In this document: positions 37,963 to 48,100 of the stretch, in pieces | How positions within the stretch are numbered: position 1 is the stretch's first letter | How the letters are laid out: the number at the start of each line of letters is the position of its first letter | Source: Phycisphaerae bacterium | GTDB lineage: Bacteria; Planctomycetota; Phycisphaerae; UBA1845 | Length of the DNA stretch: 64,000 bases | NCBI GenBank assembly: GCA_029260055.1 | Contig: JAJDDX010000500.1 | Span: 119,467-183,466 of the forward strand | Direction of reading: 5' to 3' | The notes under the pieces: model-generated | Seen by the model: only the letters and a program-made list of their open reading frames with translations | Databases searched by the model: none | Told to the model about the DNA's origin: nothing | Position numbers and translations under genes: made by a program

Positions 37963-38213
37963 CCTACGACCTCCTGCGGGACTCCATCGAAGCCCTTGAA
38001 ACCGAACTGGCCGATCCCAGGCTCGATGTCTCCGGAGGCGCGGATGCGCTTCCTGTACTTGCGAGACGCGACGCGGGCCGTCTTGGCGTGTGCCTGGGCC
38101 TGCTGACTGATGCACGCATCCTCGTGGCGCTGGAGGTTCCACTCCCCCAGGCCATAATCGATGAAAATCTTCCGGGTGCAGTGAATACACCGACGGAACG
38201 TTCTCTCGTGCAT
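37959..38213 (-). CDS. Small zinc-finger-like protein
   Basis: CIHCTRKIF...LQRHEDAC. Confidence 0.5.
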   Translation of the reverse strand: MHERTFRRCIHCTRKIFIDYGLGEWNLQRHEDACISQQAQAHAKTARVASRKYRKRIRASGDIEPGIGQFGFKGFDGVPQEVVG

Positions 38214-38270
38214 CGCACCTCCACCTCTCCGTTCTTATGGGACGAAAAGGGTTAGCGCAAGCCGACGCTC

Positions 38271-38286
38271 ATGCAGACGACTGCAC
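38271..38286. promoter_or_regulatory. ATGCAGACGACTGCAC element (dispersed family, copy 5)
   Basis: Directly adjacent to the stop of the RRM gene (38286), upstream of the next gene. Confidence 0.55.
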
Positions 38287-38666
38287 TACCACCCGGTGCT
38301 GTCGTACTTGTCGCCGTCACCGCGCCGTCGTCGGCTCTTTCCCTTCCCGCCCCCTCGCCGCTCTTCGATGTGGGGGGTGGGCTCGGTCCGCTGCTCTCGG
38401 GGAGGGTCTCGGCGGGGCTTACGCTCCCGCTCGTGAGCCTCGTTGACCCTGAGGTCTCTCCCGCCCAGGTTGGCACCGTTGAGAGCCTCGATGGCCTCTT
38501 GGACACTTCCCTCGATCTCGACGAAGCCGAAGCCCCTGGAGCGGCCGGTCTCCCGGTCGTTGATGACCGAGACCTTGGTGACCTCGATGCCCTTGGCCTC
38601 AGAGATTTCCCGAAGCTCCGCATCCCCTGTCGTCCAGGAGAGGTTTCCCACAAACAGTCGTCCCAC
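38286..38666 (-). CDS. RRM-domain RNA-binding protein with basic C-terminal tail
   Basis: RNP2 LFVGNLSW, RNP1 RGFGFVEI; tail GGGKGKSRRRRGDGD. Confidence 0.8.
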   Translation of the reverse strand: MGRLFVGNLSWTTGDAELREISEAKGIEVTKVSVINDRETGRSRGFGFVEIEGSVQEAIEALNGANLGGRDLRVNEAHERERKPRRDPPREQRTEPTPHIEERRGGGKGKSRRRRGDGDKYDSTGW

Positions 38667-38687
38667 GATTCCCTCGATGATCTCTGA

Positions 38688-39557
38688 CTAGAAACTGCCG
38701 GTCTGGATGACGTGTGAGTTCGCCTGGTCGCCCAGTTTCACGGCTGCGAGAGCGTCCTCGATGGACATGTACTGCTCAGCCTTGCCGAAGCGTCCGCCCT
38801 TTTGCTTCCGCACGGAGACGGAGGTGCCCATCTTGTTCTTGGCCAGCTCGTAGGTGTGGCCGGCCACGTTCACATGGACCCAACCGCCTACCTTGAGGGC
38901 CTTGCGGACGTCCTGGGAGCCCTGGGACACCTCGACGAGATCGGATTCAACCGCAAGGGCCTCTTCGAGTTGGTCGGCGTAACTGGTCATCACATCTCCT
39001 TGGGAACGCTGGGAGACAATATCACGCGCCCCCGGACGCGCGTAGTATCGAGCCTTCTTGTAGCACGCCTCGCACAGACCCTTGGCGTAGTGCTTTTTCC
39101 TGGTCCCCTCACAGTCATCGCAACACGCCGGACGTCCGGAGACCCCCCACTCGGTCGCAGGATGCTGGATGATGGACGCCCCGTCGGGGTAGGTCCTCAA
39201 GAACTCCCGAATCGCATCAGCAGCCTCGTCATTGAGTCCGGTGCGGCGTCCCTTCTTCGGGCGCTTCGCACGCGGCAGCGGACTGGGGCTCTTCGCGATG
39301 TTGATCTTGAGCTTCCGCGCCGCGTTGACGACCCGGTCCCGATGAAACCCTGTCTCCTCGGCAAGCTCGCCGATGGTGATGAGCCCTCGATGACTCGGTC
39401 CCAGGTCGAGGCGCTTGGCCCGCCAGATGACGGAGTTGACGGACCGACCTAGACGCTCGGCAATCGTGTCGGCATTGAAGACGCCCCAGTCGAAAGCCAA
39501 CCGGCTGTCGTCACCCTCCGTCCAGGGCAACCGGTGCTTCATCGGCCCATCAGCCAC
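38688..39557 (-). CDS. SANT/Myb-like DNA-binding protein in frame with a second small protein
   Basis: PWTEGDDSRLAFDWGVFNADTIAERLGRSVNSVIWRAKRLDL; CDDCEGT...GLCEACY; strong RBS (aaggagatgtgATG) at the internal start 38990. Confidence 0.5.
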   Translation of the reverse strand: MADGPMKHRLPWTEGDDSRLAFDWGVFNADTIAERLGRSVNSVIWRAKRLDLGPSHRGLITIGELAEETGFHRDRVVNAARKLKINIAKSPSPLPRAKRPKKGRRTGLNDEAADAIREFLRTYPDGASIIQHPATEWGVSGRPACCDDCEGTRKKHYAKGLCEACYKKARYYARPGARDIVSQRSQGDVMTSYADQLEEALAVESDLVEVSQGSQDVRKALKVGGWVHVNVAGHTYELAKNKMGTSVSVRKQKGGRFGKAEQYMSIEDALAAVKLGDQANSHVIQTGSF

Positions 39558-39576
39558 AGAGGACTCCCCGTCCCTG

Positions 39577-42500
39577 TCAGCTCCAGACCGAGTGCTGGTA
39601 CTCGTAGCCGATCTTCTTCTTCTTCAGCCACTCGGTGAACTTGTCGAAGGAGATGCCTTTGAGGATCGACTCGTTGGCTTTGAGCATCTTGAAGAGCTTA
39701 CGCGCCGCACCGGGGCTCTTCGAGACGAGCTTGGTGTAGCTGGGATCGTGGCCGCCCCGCATGTCAGAACCAGGCGAATAGGCGCTGAACTTCGTCCACT
39801 CGGCGTGGACGACGAAGTCCTTGGCGTCGATGTCGAGCGGGTCAACATCCTCGGGCTCGACCTGGAGGTAAAAGACCATCTCCTCACGAGGATGGAACCA
39901 GGTCTTCTTGTCGAGGCCGGCCTCCTTCACGGCGGCCTCCATGGCGCTCGAGAGTTTGCTCTTCACCTTGTCGTAGACATCGCCACCCGCGATCTTTGCG
40001 ACCCGGAGAATGTTCTGGGCGATGAACGCTGCGTGGCGGTTGCTGAAGCCCGGATTCTGGAGGGTCAGCTTCCTGAGCTTCTTCTTGCCCTTCACGGGCA
40101 GCTCTTCGAGCACGAAGTGGTAGCCCGACCACTGGAGGCGGTACGCCTTGCCGACGATCTTGCCGTCCCAGCGCGGACCCTCTTCAAGAGGCTCCGGTCC
40201 CTGCGTCCTCCGGTGGGCATCGTCGCGGGAGCGCTCCATGACCGTCTTGGCCAGGTGCATGGACCCGCCGACCATCTCCATGAGGGCGTCCTTGGACGGC
40301 ACGTCGCGCTCCTCAGGTCGCTGGCGACTGCTCTCGATGACGAGCTGGTTGAGGTTGGTCGGGCCAACGCTCTCAACCAGGAGACCGACGCGGCCGAAGG
40401 CGGATGCCTCGACGCTACTGGAGCCGGCGCTCTTGAGGCGCTTGGCGAGCATGAGGGCGCGGAGCATCCCCGTCTCATCCTTCGAGCGGCCCGTGCGGCC
40501 CTTCATCTCGCGGATGGTCGCGTCGATGCGATCGACCGGGATGTCATCACCGTTGTTGACGCCGAGGAAGCGACTGACCCGGTTGGGGTCCTTGACCGCA
40601 TCGGCGATCGACCTCTTCTCGCTCAGCGACAGACGGTCGAGGTCCTCGAAGCTCTCGGTCTTGGCGCCACGGGAGAGGTGCTTGACCACCCGGTCGAGCA
40701 TCATCTTGCACAGCGCGTCGAGCCCAGTCTTCGAGCCCACCGACACGATCTGTCCGCCCCAATCCCGCGGAAGGTTGACCGTCCCCTGGAAGTAGTTGTC
40801 GTCTGGCTGCCGGATGACGAACTGGGCCTGTAGCTTCTCGTTCTTGGCAGTCACGATACCGATCGTGGCCGACATGCCCCACTGGGAACGCTTGCTCGGC
40901 CCGAACTTGTCCGTGTCGAGGATCCGGAGCTTCGCCTTCGGCGTGATCGCGCCGAGACCCTTCATGAGCTTCTTGCCGACCGCCGGTGGCGTCGGGTTCC
41001 CGCCAGCCTCCTCGAAGAAAGGGTCCGTGGACTGATCCACATCCTCGGAGAACTTCGCGAGCGTCGCGAGATCATGTTTCTCGATGGCCTTCGCGGCGGC
41101 CACAGGGGTCTTGAAGGTGCCAGAGAGGCCCTGGAGCTTGCCGTTGCCAACCACCCAACCCTGCTTCTCGTAGCCAGCGGGCAGGTTCCCCGCGACGCGC
41201 TTGGCCGCCGGGTTGATGCCGTAGCTGCCGTAGCGGTAGCTCATCGAGCCACCTCTCATCTTTCCGTCGAGCGACGACTTGTACTTCCTACCAACACCAC
41301 CGCCCGAGACCGCGTACCCCGAGTAGCTCTCGGCCTCGCCCAGATCCGAGCCCTCAGACTCCGCGTACTTGGCCCGCTTCGCACGAGGGTCGTCCGAGTC
41401 GGTCTCGAAGTACCGCTTGAAAATCTGGAGCGCCATCATCTCACCGCTCACGCGGGTCACGAAGATGAGATAGAGGAGCCCGGCGTTGCTCGGGACCTTA
41501 CGCACGTACTTCGCGAGCTTCGGTGAGACCTTCTGGAGGTTCTGCATCCACTTGTTGAAGGCCGGCCGCGGCTTGCCCGCGATGAAGTCCTGGGTGTCGT
41601 TGAGATGCGGGTCGTCCTTGACCCCCCACGCCAGGCCCAACTTGTCCCTGGGGATGGCGGTGATGGCCGCTCGGACCTTCGGGAAGAGCATCTCCTCGGG
41701 ACCCTTGCCCGCCTCGTCCTTCCACATCTTCAGGACCTTGGAGGAGACCTTGAAGCCGCCGGGTTTGGTGGGCTTGTCCTCACCGCCGAACGCAAGGCCA
41801 GGGGCACCGCGCTGAGCTTCGTCGAGACGGCCAGCAGCGAGGAAGTCTGAGAGGTTCGAGTGTTCCATATATCCCCGTTGTGACGCCTTCCAGGCGGCTG
41901 ACTTTTGACGCTTGATCCGAGCGCTTGCGGGCTCGGGAGAGGCGTTGGGTTGTCTCAACGCCGGCCGGTCGCCGTGCGACTTTTTGAGGGTCTTCGCGAT
42001 GTCGCTCTCGAACTTGTTCTGGATGCTCATGTACTCCAGGTACGGGAGCGACCAGGCGCCGTTGTTGAAGCGGAAGCCGACTCGTTTGAGCAGCTCCTTG
42101 ATCGGGTAGGTGTTGCCCTCGAAGACGATGTCCGCGTCGTGGATGGTGCGGTTGCCCTTCCACAGGATGCGCACCTTCACGTCGTAACGGTCGAGGCGTG
42201 CCTTGCGCCGGATGCCGCTCTCGACCTCCTTGATCTTCTTCTTCGTCGTGGAAGGGAGCGGGGTCTTCATCTCGTCGCTCGGGTAGCCGACGGTCGCGAA
42301 GTGGTCCTGGTTCTTGCGTAGGATCCCGTCGTTGTGCCGCTGCACCAGGTCGTTGACCTTCTCGATGGTCGCGCGGACCTTGGCCTCGGGCACATTGCCG
42401 CGGTGGCTCCGGTGGTCATCCCGGATGTGAATCATGGACCAGCCCTTGTTCCGCTGGTCGAACTTGAGCCCGAGCTTCTTCAGCTCGTCCTTGATGGGGA

Positions 42501-43491
42501 AGGACCCGCCGGAGACGTGAACCCCATACTCACCAGGCAGGGGGTATCCACCGCTCGAACCACCACGGAAATCCCCGAAGGCCGTGTTCGAAACCCTGAC
42601 CTGGACGCGCTGCTCCAGCCGCTCAGCGAGGTAGCGCTCCTTCTCGTCGGGAGTCTTCCCCCAGCTCGCGAGAGCGTGGGTTGCCTCCTCGAAGAGGGTG
42701 TCCGTGGGCGGCTCCACGCCCTCGTGCGCGCGACGCGCTGACGCCTTCACGATGAAGTCGCCGATGGCCTTGCCGAGCTTCTTTGGGTCGGACGAGGTGA
42801 TGGTCCTGGAGACCTTCCGGTTCTTCGAGGAGACCTGCGCAGCGAGCTTGTCGCCGCCGCTGAGGACGTTGCTGATGTCGATCTCGAAGCGGTTCCAACC
42901 GGTCCGCTCCTGCCCCACGTGAACCGAGAGGATGTGCCGCTGCGGGGTCGTGATGTCGGCCTTCGAGCCCCCCGCCTCGATCGCACGAGCGACCTCGCGC
43001 GAGAACGGGCTAGCGACCTTCAGTTCCTCGGCGGACCAGTTCATGGCCTCGCCCAGCTCGACCGACTCGTGCTTGAGACCCCCTTCGACGCGGTCCACGA
43101 TGGCCCTACCGATCTTCTGGTTGCCGCCAGCCTTCTTCCCCAGCTCGACGAGCGTGCCGAGATCGGTGAACCTACTGTCCTTGCTGCCCTGAACCTTCAT
43201 GGCGGCCTCGTAGCCACTCCTGGACCTGAAGATCTGGATGGTCGCGCTTTGGTCGCCAACTTTGAAGGTGACCTGGACCTTGCTCGCGCCCACCCCAAAG
43301 GCAGTCCCAGATGTCCTGCCATCCTTCTTGATCTGGACCGCGACCGTGTTCCCAACCTTCTCCAGGTCGGCGTCGTTGCCTTCGTTCACCAGCTCGAAGT
43401 ACGCGGCCCATTCGGCACCAAACGTAAGGTCGGAAGCCCCACGGTGAGCTTCGTCAACGCGGCTCTCACTCAAAAACGATCGGATGTCCAT
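39577..43491 (-). CDS. Giant (~1300 aa) putative capsid-targeted internal protein/polyprotein
   Basis: Starts MDIRSFLSESRVDEAHRGASDLTFGAE; second related leader MEHSNLSDFLAAGRLDEAQRGAPGLAFGGE in frame at 41868. Confidence 0.6.
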   Translation of the reverse strand: MDIRSFLSESRVDEAHRGASDLTFGAEWAAYFELVNEGNDADLEKVGNTVAVQIKKDGRTSGTAFGVGASKVQVTFKVGDQSATIQIFRSRSGYEAAMKVQGSKDSRFTDLGTLVELGKKAGGNQKIGRAIVDRVEGGLKHESVELGEAMNWSAEELKVASPFSREVARAIEAGGSKADITTPQRHILSVHVGQERTGWNRFEIDISNVLSGGDKLAAQVSSKNRKVSRTITSSDPKKLGKAIGDFIVKASARRAHEGVEPPTDTLFEEATHALASWGKTPDEKERYLAERLEQRVQVRVSNTAFGDFRGGSSGGYPLPGEYGVHVSGGSFPIKDELKKLGLKFDQRNKGWSMIHIRDDHRSHRGNVPEAKVRATIEKVNDLVQRHNDGILRKNQDHFATVGYPSDEMKTPLPSTTKKKIKEVESGIRRKARLDRYDVKVRILWKGNRTIHDADIVFEGNTYPIKELLKRVGFRFNNGAWSLPYLEYMSIQNKFESDIAKTLKKSHGDRPALRQPNASPEPASARIKRQKSAAWKASQRGYMEHSNLSDFLAAGRLDEAQRGAPGLAFGGEDKPTKPGGFKVSSKVLKMWKDEAGKGPEEMLFPKVRAAITAIPRDKLGLAWGVKDDPHLNDTQDFIAGKPRPAFNKWMQNLQKVSPKLAKYVRKVPSNAGLLYLIFVTRVSGEMMALQIFKRYFETDSDDPRAKRAKYAESEGSDLGEAESYSGYAVSGGGVGRKYKSSLDGKMRGGSMSYRYGSYGINPAAKRVAGNLPAGYEKQGWVVGNGKLQGLSGTFKTPVAAAKAIEKHDLATLAKFSEDVDQSTDPFFEEAGGNPTPPAVGKKLMKGLGAITPKAKLRILDTDKFGPSKRSQWGMSATIGIVTAKNEKLQAQFVIRQPDDNYFQGTVNLPRDWGGQIVSVGSKTGLDALCKMMLDRVVKHLSRGAKTESFEDLDRLSLSEKRSIADAVKDPNRVSRFLGVNNGDDIPVDRIDATIREMKGRTGRSKDETGMLRALMLAKRLKSAGSSSVEASAFGRVGLLVESVGPTNLNQLVIESSRQRPEERDVPSKDALMEMVGGSMHLAKTVMERSRDDAHRRTQGPEPLEEGPRWDGKIVGKAYRLQWSGYHFVLEELPVKGKKKLRKLTLQNPGFSNRHAAFIAQNILRVAKIAGGDVYDKVKSKLSSAMEAAVKEAGLDKKTWFHPREEMVFYLQVEPEDVDPLDIDAKDFVVHAEWTKFSAYSPGSDMRGGHDPSYTKLVSKSPGAARKLFKMLKANESILKGISFDKFTEWLKKKKIGYEYQHSVWS

Positions 43492-43493
43492 GG

Positions 43494-44015
43494 TCACTCC
43501 TGCTTGGCGACGATCACGACGCCCGGAAGAGCGGCGATGCTGGCCTGGTCGGCGATATCGGCCGCGATCTGGATGGCCGTGACGGTCTCCAGGACCGTGG
43601 CCTTGTCGAGGTTCTTCCAGTTGTCGGTCGAGCTGAACCGGTACTGGAGAGAGATGTCCGCGTCCGCCACCAGGGCGTTGACGCTCGTGCCGGCGTTGCC
43701 GAAGAACGCGCCGATGGCCGTCTTCACGCCCGAGATGGTCACCGGGACCGAGAAGGTCATCAGACTCCACTCGACGCGGTTGGTACCGAGGACGCCTACC
43801 GCCAGCTCGATCGACTTGTTGGCGTGGTCGATGCTGACGGAGCCGGCACTGCTGTCGACGTTGTCGAAGTTGAACAGTAGTTCGACGTCACGCGCCAGAT
43901 CATCGATTCGGGCGAGCATCGCGGCCCGCGTCGCCGACGACAGGGCCGTGTCCTTGGTGACGCTCTCGCGAAGGAGCGACTGGAATATCGCGAAAGTCGT
44001 CGTCGTCGTAGCCAT
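43494..44015 (-). CDS. Putative virion protein
   Basis: 173-aa ORF upstream of the giant protein. Confidence 0.5.
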   Translation of the reverse strand: MATTTTTFAIFQSLLRESVTKDTALSSATRAAMLARIDDLARDVELLFNFDNVDSSAGSVSIDHANKSIELAVGVLGTNRVEWSLMTFSVPVTISGVKTAIGAFFGNAGTSVNALVADADISLQYRFSSTDNWKNLDKATVLETVTAIQIAADIADQASIAALPGVVIVAKQE

Positions 44016-44175
44016 CTGGCACTCCTCCGGGAAATATGCGGCGAGTGTACGTGTACGCCTGCTCCCGGTCTACTTCCAGAAGCCGCTCACGCGCGCCACA
44101 GGCTACCACGAAGGATTCCAACACACACAGAACACTGGCCTACAATGTAGGCAACGGTAGGCAAACCGGCGGCTG

Positions 44176-44223
44176 GTGGGTGCGGGGGGGTACGGGTGGG
44201 TGCGGGTGGGTGCGGGTGGGTGC
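44176..44223. repeat. G-rich 10-nt tandem repeat (GGGTGCGGGT), G-quadruplex-capable
   Basis: gtggg tgcggggggg tacgggtggg tgcgggtggg tgcgggtggg tgc in the intergenic gap 44016-44232. Confidence 0.7.
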
Positions 44224-44232
44224 TGGTAACAC

Positions 44233-45084
44233 CTACAGGTCGGCCAGCACCCCTCTGAGCCCCTTCACCGAGCCCACGTCGAGGTCCCCAATCGCATACC
44301 TGACGCCCAGCAGAAACTCGTCGCTGAGTTCGAGATCCTTTTCCTTCGACCGCGCGACGAGCTTCCGAAGCTGCCTCTTGGCAGGCACCGGAGGTAGAGC
44401 GGTCCCCGCCTGGCGACTCTTCGTCGCCCGGTTTGCGTCCTTCGTCGTGGCCTTTTTGCCGTTGGCCGTGAGCTTCGCCAGCTCCTCATCCTGCTCGGAC
44501 CTCTTGAGCGGCGCGAGCTTCGCGGCAGCCGACGGGGAGATGACCCCCGTGTCGATGGCGGAGCGGAGATTCTTCGAGACCCCCGCGATCTTCACCCACT
44601 CCCGGATGGTCTGGGTCGTGACCCCGAAGGCGTTGGCCGTCCTAGCGTAGTCGTCCGCGTTGCGGCCCAACATCCGGACGGCCTTGTCCACCTTCGTCAT
44701 CAGCGGATCGTCCTCACGGTGCTCGTTGAGAGAGATCCCCAGCTCCTCCATGAGGTTGTCGGACCCCTTGGCGAGCATGACCGGAACGAGGTTGGGCATC
44801 TCCCCCAGCTTCTTCAGCCGGCGATTGGCCTCGCGGCCATACATGACCCTTCGTCGACCGTCGACCACCTCGGGTCGACCATCGACCTTCACGACCTTCA
44901 CGGCCATCTGCACGCCGAGGCTCATGATGTTGAGGACGGTCTCCTCCCTGAGCGGACGCTTGATGCGCTCGTCGTACCTCGGATGCTCTGGCCCATCCTC
45001 GGTATCGAGCCCGATGATGACGAGATCGCCTGGGTCCATCCCGAAGGCATTGAGCCTCTTGCCTGGTAGGGCCTGCTTGGTCAC
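44233..45084 (-). CDS. ParB-like nuclease/partition domain protein
   Basis: VVDGRRRVMYGREANRR...LNEHREDDPLMTKVDKAVRMLGRNADDYARTANAFGVTTQTIREWVKIAGVS; likely GTG start at 45084. Confidence 0.75.
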   Translation of the reverse strand: MTKQALPGKRLNAFGMDPGDLVIIGLDTEDGPEHPRYDERIKRPLREETVLNIMSLGVQMAVKVVKVDGRPEVVDGRRRVMYGREANRRLKKLGEMPNLVPVMLAKGSDNLMEELGISLNEHREDDPLMTKVDKAVRMLGRNADDYARTANAFGVTTQTIREWVKIAGVSKNLRSAIDTGVISPSAAAKLAPLKRSEQDEELAKLTANGKKATTKDANRATKSRQAGTALPPVPAKRQLRKLVARSKEKDLELSDEFLLGVRYAIGDLDVGSVKGLRGVLADL

Positions 45085-45114
45085 GGTGGTCTCCTTCTCC
45101 CTGCTAGGTTCAAC

Positions 45115-45149
45115 TACCCCATTCTTATGGGGTAACAATCAAGAGTCAA
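45115..45149 (-). promoter_or_regulatory. Promoter with 8-bp-arm operator-like palindrome
   Basis: TACCCCAT-TCTT-ATGGGGTA (45115-45134) overlapping the minus strand TTGACT-16-TAAGAAT -10. Confidence 0.6.
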
Positions 45150-48100
45150 CCACGTCCACATGGAGGCCCCTGTTTTTGAGGAAGTGCTCGGCGAGCTTTT
45201 TGATGTGGTTGGGGTCTGTTTGGAGGTTCTCGACGAGCGATGCGTCCGGGTTCTTGATACCGGTGATCTGCTGGCGCTTCAGGCCGAGGATATCGGCGAT
45301 GACCGGATCGGATCCGTCCTCGGCGATGAGGAAGTAGGCGACACTCCCCTCGGTCTGGCCGTCGCGGTGGTAGCGCCCGATGCAGTTGCCCACGACCACC
45401 ACCTTGCCCCCTCGCCTCACGACAAGGGTTCCCACATCGTTGGTCACGCACCAGACGCGCTGAGGCTCCCACGGATCGGCCTTGATCCGGTTCGGTTTGG
45501 ATGGTCCAGGAAGCGACGCCTCTTCTGCGTCGGACAGCCAGATGTCGTAAATCGGATTTCCGACCCTGGTTCGTCCCTTTCGCTTTGAAATATTCGCAGC
45601 CATTCCGCGACGCACACAGATCGATTGAAGCCGATCGAGCATGTTTTTGTTGACGCTAGTGATCCTTTTCACGTTTTTGAGACGAGTCGACTTGCTGCCA
45701 TCTCCCATCCAAAGACCGTGAAGAAAATGTTCCAGTTGCTCCCGAGTCATGTCCTCCATGAGTGGGCTCATATCCTTGTCTAGATACGGTTCCAGGTGAT
45801 CCCAGCCACGACCGATGCGCTGGCACAGCGTGCCCTCATCCACACCTTGCGTTCTCCTGTATCGCTTTCCGACAGCCACAGGACTACGATCGACACTCCT
45901 TGCCACCTCACCGTAAGAGGCCCCATCAGCAACCATTTCCATCATTTGACCGACTTCACTGATCGACCACCGACGTGAACCACGTCCGCTCGGCACGTAG
46001 TAGATGTTCATCCCACTGGGTCGCGTACACATGCCCCAGTCGATCCGGCACCCATTCAACGTCTCCCTCAGGTCTGCGTTCCACCGCTGATGGTCGGCTT
46101 GATAGAACTGAAGCTGCCTACCGTTGAAGCTCCCGTCAGACACGAACCACCCAATCAGTCGAAGTTCGTAGTCTGTGAGACATACACCCCGAATATCCCC
46201 CTCTCTTCCTGAGACGGGAACGTACCTCCTCGACGCCCCATCCAAAGACGAAGCGTCGACCATTTCCCATGCCGATCGCGTAACACCACTCGCGGTACGC
46301 CTCCCGCACCGAACAACCATACGGTGTCCACCCGTCACACACAGGTCGATCTTCTCGGTCTTGGTGACGAACATTCGCTCATCAGCAGCAAGGGGCCTGT
46401 CGATCTTTTTTACGACTGGTCGCCACACAATCCGTCCATCGACAAACGCGGCAACCTCGTGCCCCAGATGGACCTCATCCACGCCCCTAAACCCGTCTCT
46501 AGTTAGTACCTCCGTGTCTTCCGATAGGCACTGCTCGTGGACTCCCGGCGACCAGTCCAACTCGCCGAAGACCCCCACGTTGCAGCACTCCTGGAGCCCG
46601 TCGAGACCTGCCCCCGACCGGAGGCTCATGATCAGCACCCGGGCGTCCCCGGCGACGAACGCCTCGCGGGCACGGTCCTTCTGTTTGACGCTCTCCTGCC
46701 CCGTGAAGAGGACCGGGTTGTACTCCTTGAGCGCGGCCTTCCAGACGTCGTAGACGGCGTGGTGCCAGCCGTAGAGGATGACCTGTTGCTCGCTCTCAAT
46801 GAGCATCTTCACGAAGTTGGCCACGTGAGGGGCCTTCCCGAGCCCAGTGGCCTGCCTCAGTTTCCAGTCCAGTTCGCGAGCGGCTTGGCCCTTGGCCGTG
46901 AACGCCTCTCCCTGACTGAGGATGATGCGGGCCAGCTCGGCGGCAGCGTCCTTCACCTCGTCGAGGATCTTGGGGTCTGAATCCACGTGGTACGGGATGC
47001 GGGTGAGCGGCGGCAGTTCGCGGCCGACCTCGCGACGGGTGCGCCGGATCATCAGCCCTGACTCGCGGACGAAATGGCCGAACGCCTTGGGGTTCGTGAT
47101 GCGGGCCTTGTCCTCAGAGTAGGAGTAGGAGCACCACTCGCGCTGAAACTCGGCCTTCGACCCGAGCGAGTCCGGCTGGAGGATATCGAGGATGTTCCAC
47201 ATCTCCCCGCCATAGTTGTAGATGGGGGTCGCGCTGAGCCCGATGCGGTAGTTGGTCGACCGCGAGATGTGCTCGGCCGCGAGGCTCTTCGCCGTCCTGT
47301 CCCCGTAGGTACCCCGCCGCCGTAGCTCCTGGCACTCGTCGAAGACGACCGACTCAATCTTCGACGCGAGGACCTCGGCCCACTTCGAAAGCTTGTGGTA
47401 GTTCACAATGATCACGTCAGGGAAGGGCGGTTCGGACTCCATCCAATCAGTCCACGCTTTCTGCTTCGACACGTCGGAACCCTTGTCGACCCGACCAGCG
47501 AAGGCGCAGTGGTGGCACCCCACGCCCACACACGAGGGGCACTTGGCGGTGCCCACCTTGGGGCGCTTGTTGGACTTCTTGATCGTGTCGGCGCGCATCT
47601 TCGCGGCGATGTCGTAGGGCTTGATCTTCTCGATGATGTGCCACCGCAGCTCGGGCGCGAACTTCGTTAGCTCACGTCCCCACTGGGTCTGGAGGTGGGT
47701 CATCGTCACGACGAGGGCCGGCCGGGTTCCGGGCTCGACCATGGTGCAGATGGCCGTGGCGCTCTTTCCGAGCCCAAGATCGTCTGCCACGAGGAGCCCG
47801 CGCGACATGAGGGCCAACTCGGCGCCAACCTTCTGATACTTCCGTGGCGGAAGAGCGAGTTTGAACTTCCGCGGCTTCAGGGTGCCGCTGAGGACCTGGT
47901 GGAAATCCAAGGCTCGCTTGTCGAAGGTCGCCGACGCCTTCGCCATGTAGGCCCGGTGCTCCTCGGTCATCTCCATCGGGAACCGTCCAAGGAACCAGTT
48001 CAGCTCCCGGCAGTTCTCCTCCGAGTTGACCAGGGTGGTCTTGCCGAGGTGACGATCGTTCACCTTTGCGAACGTCCGCTTCAGGCGGAGCATCGCATGG

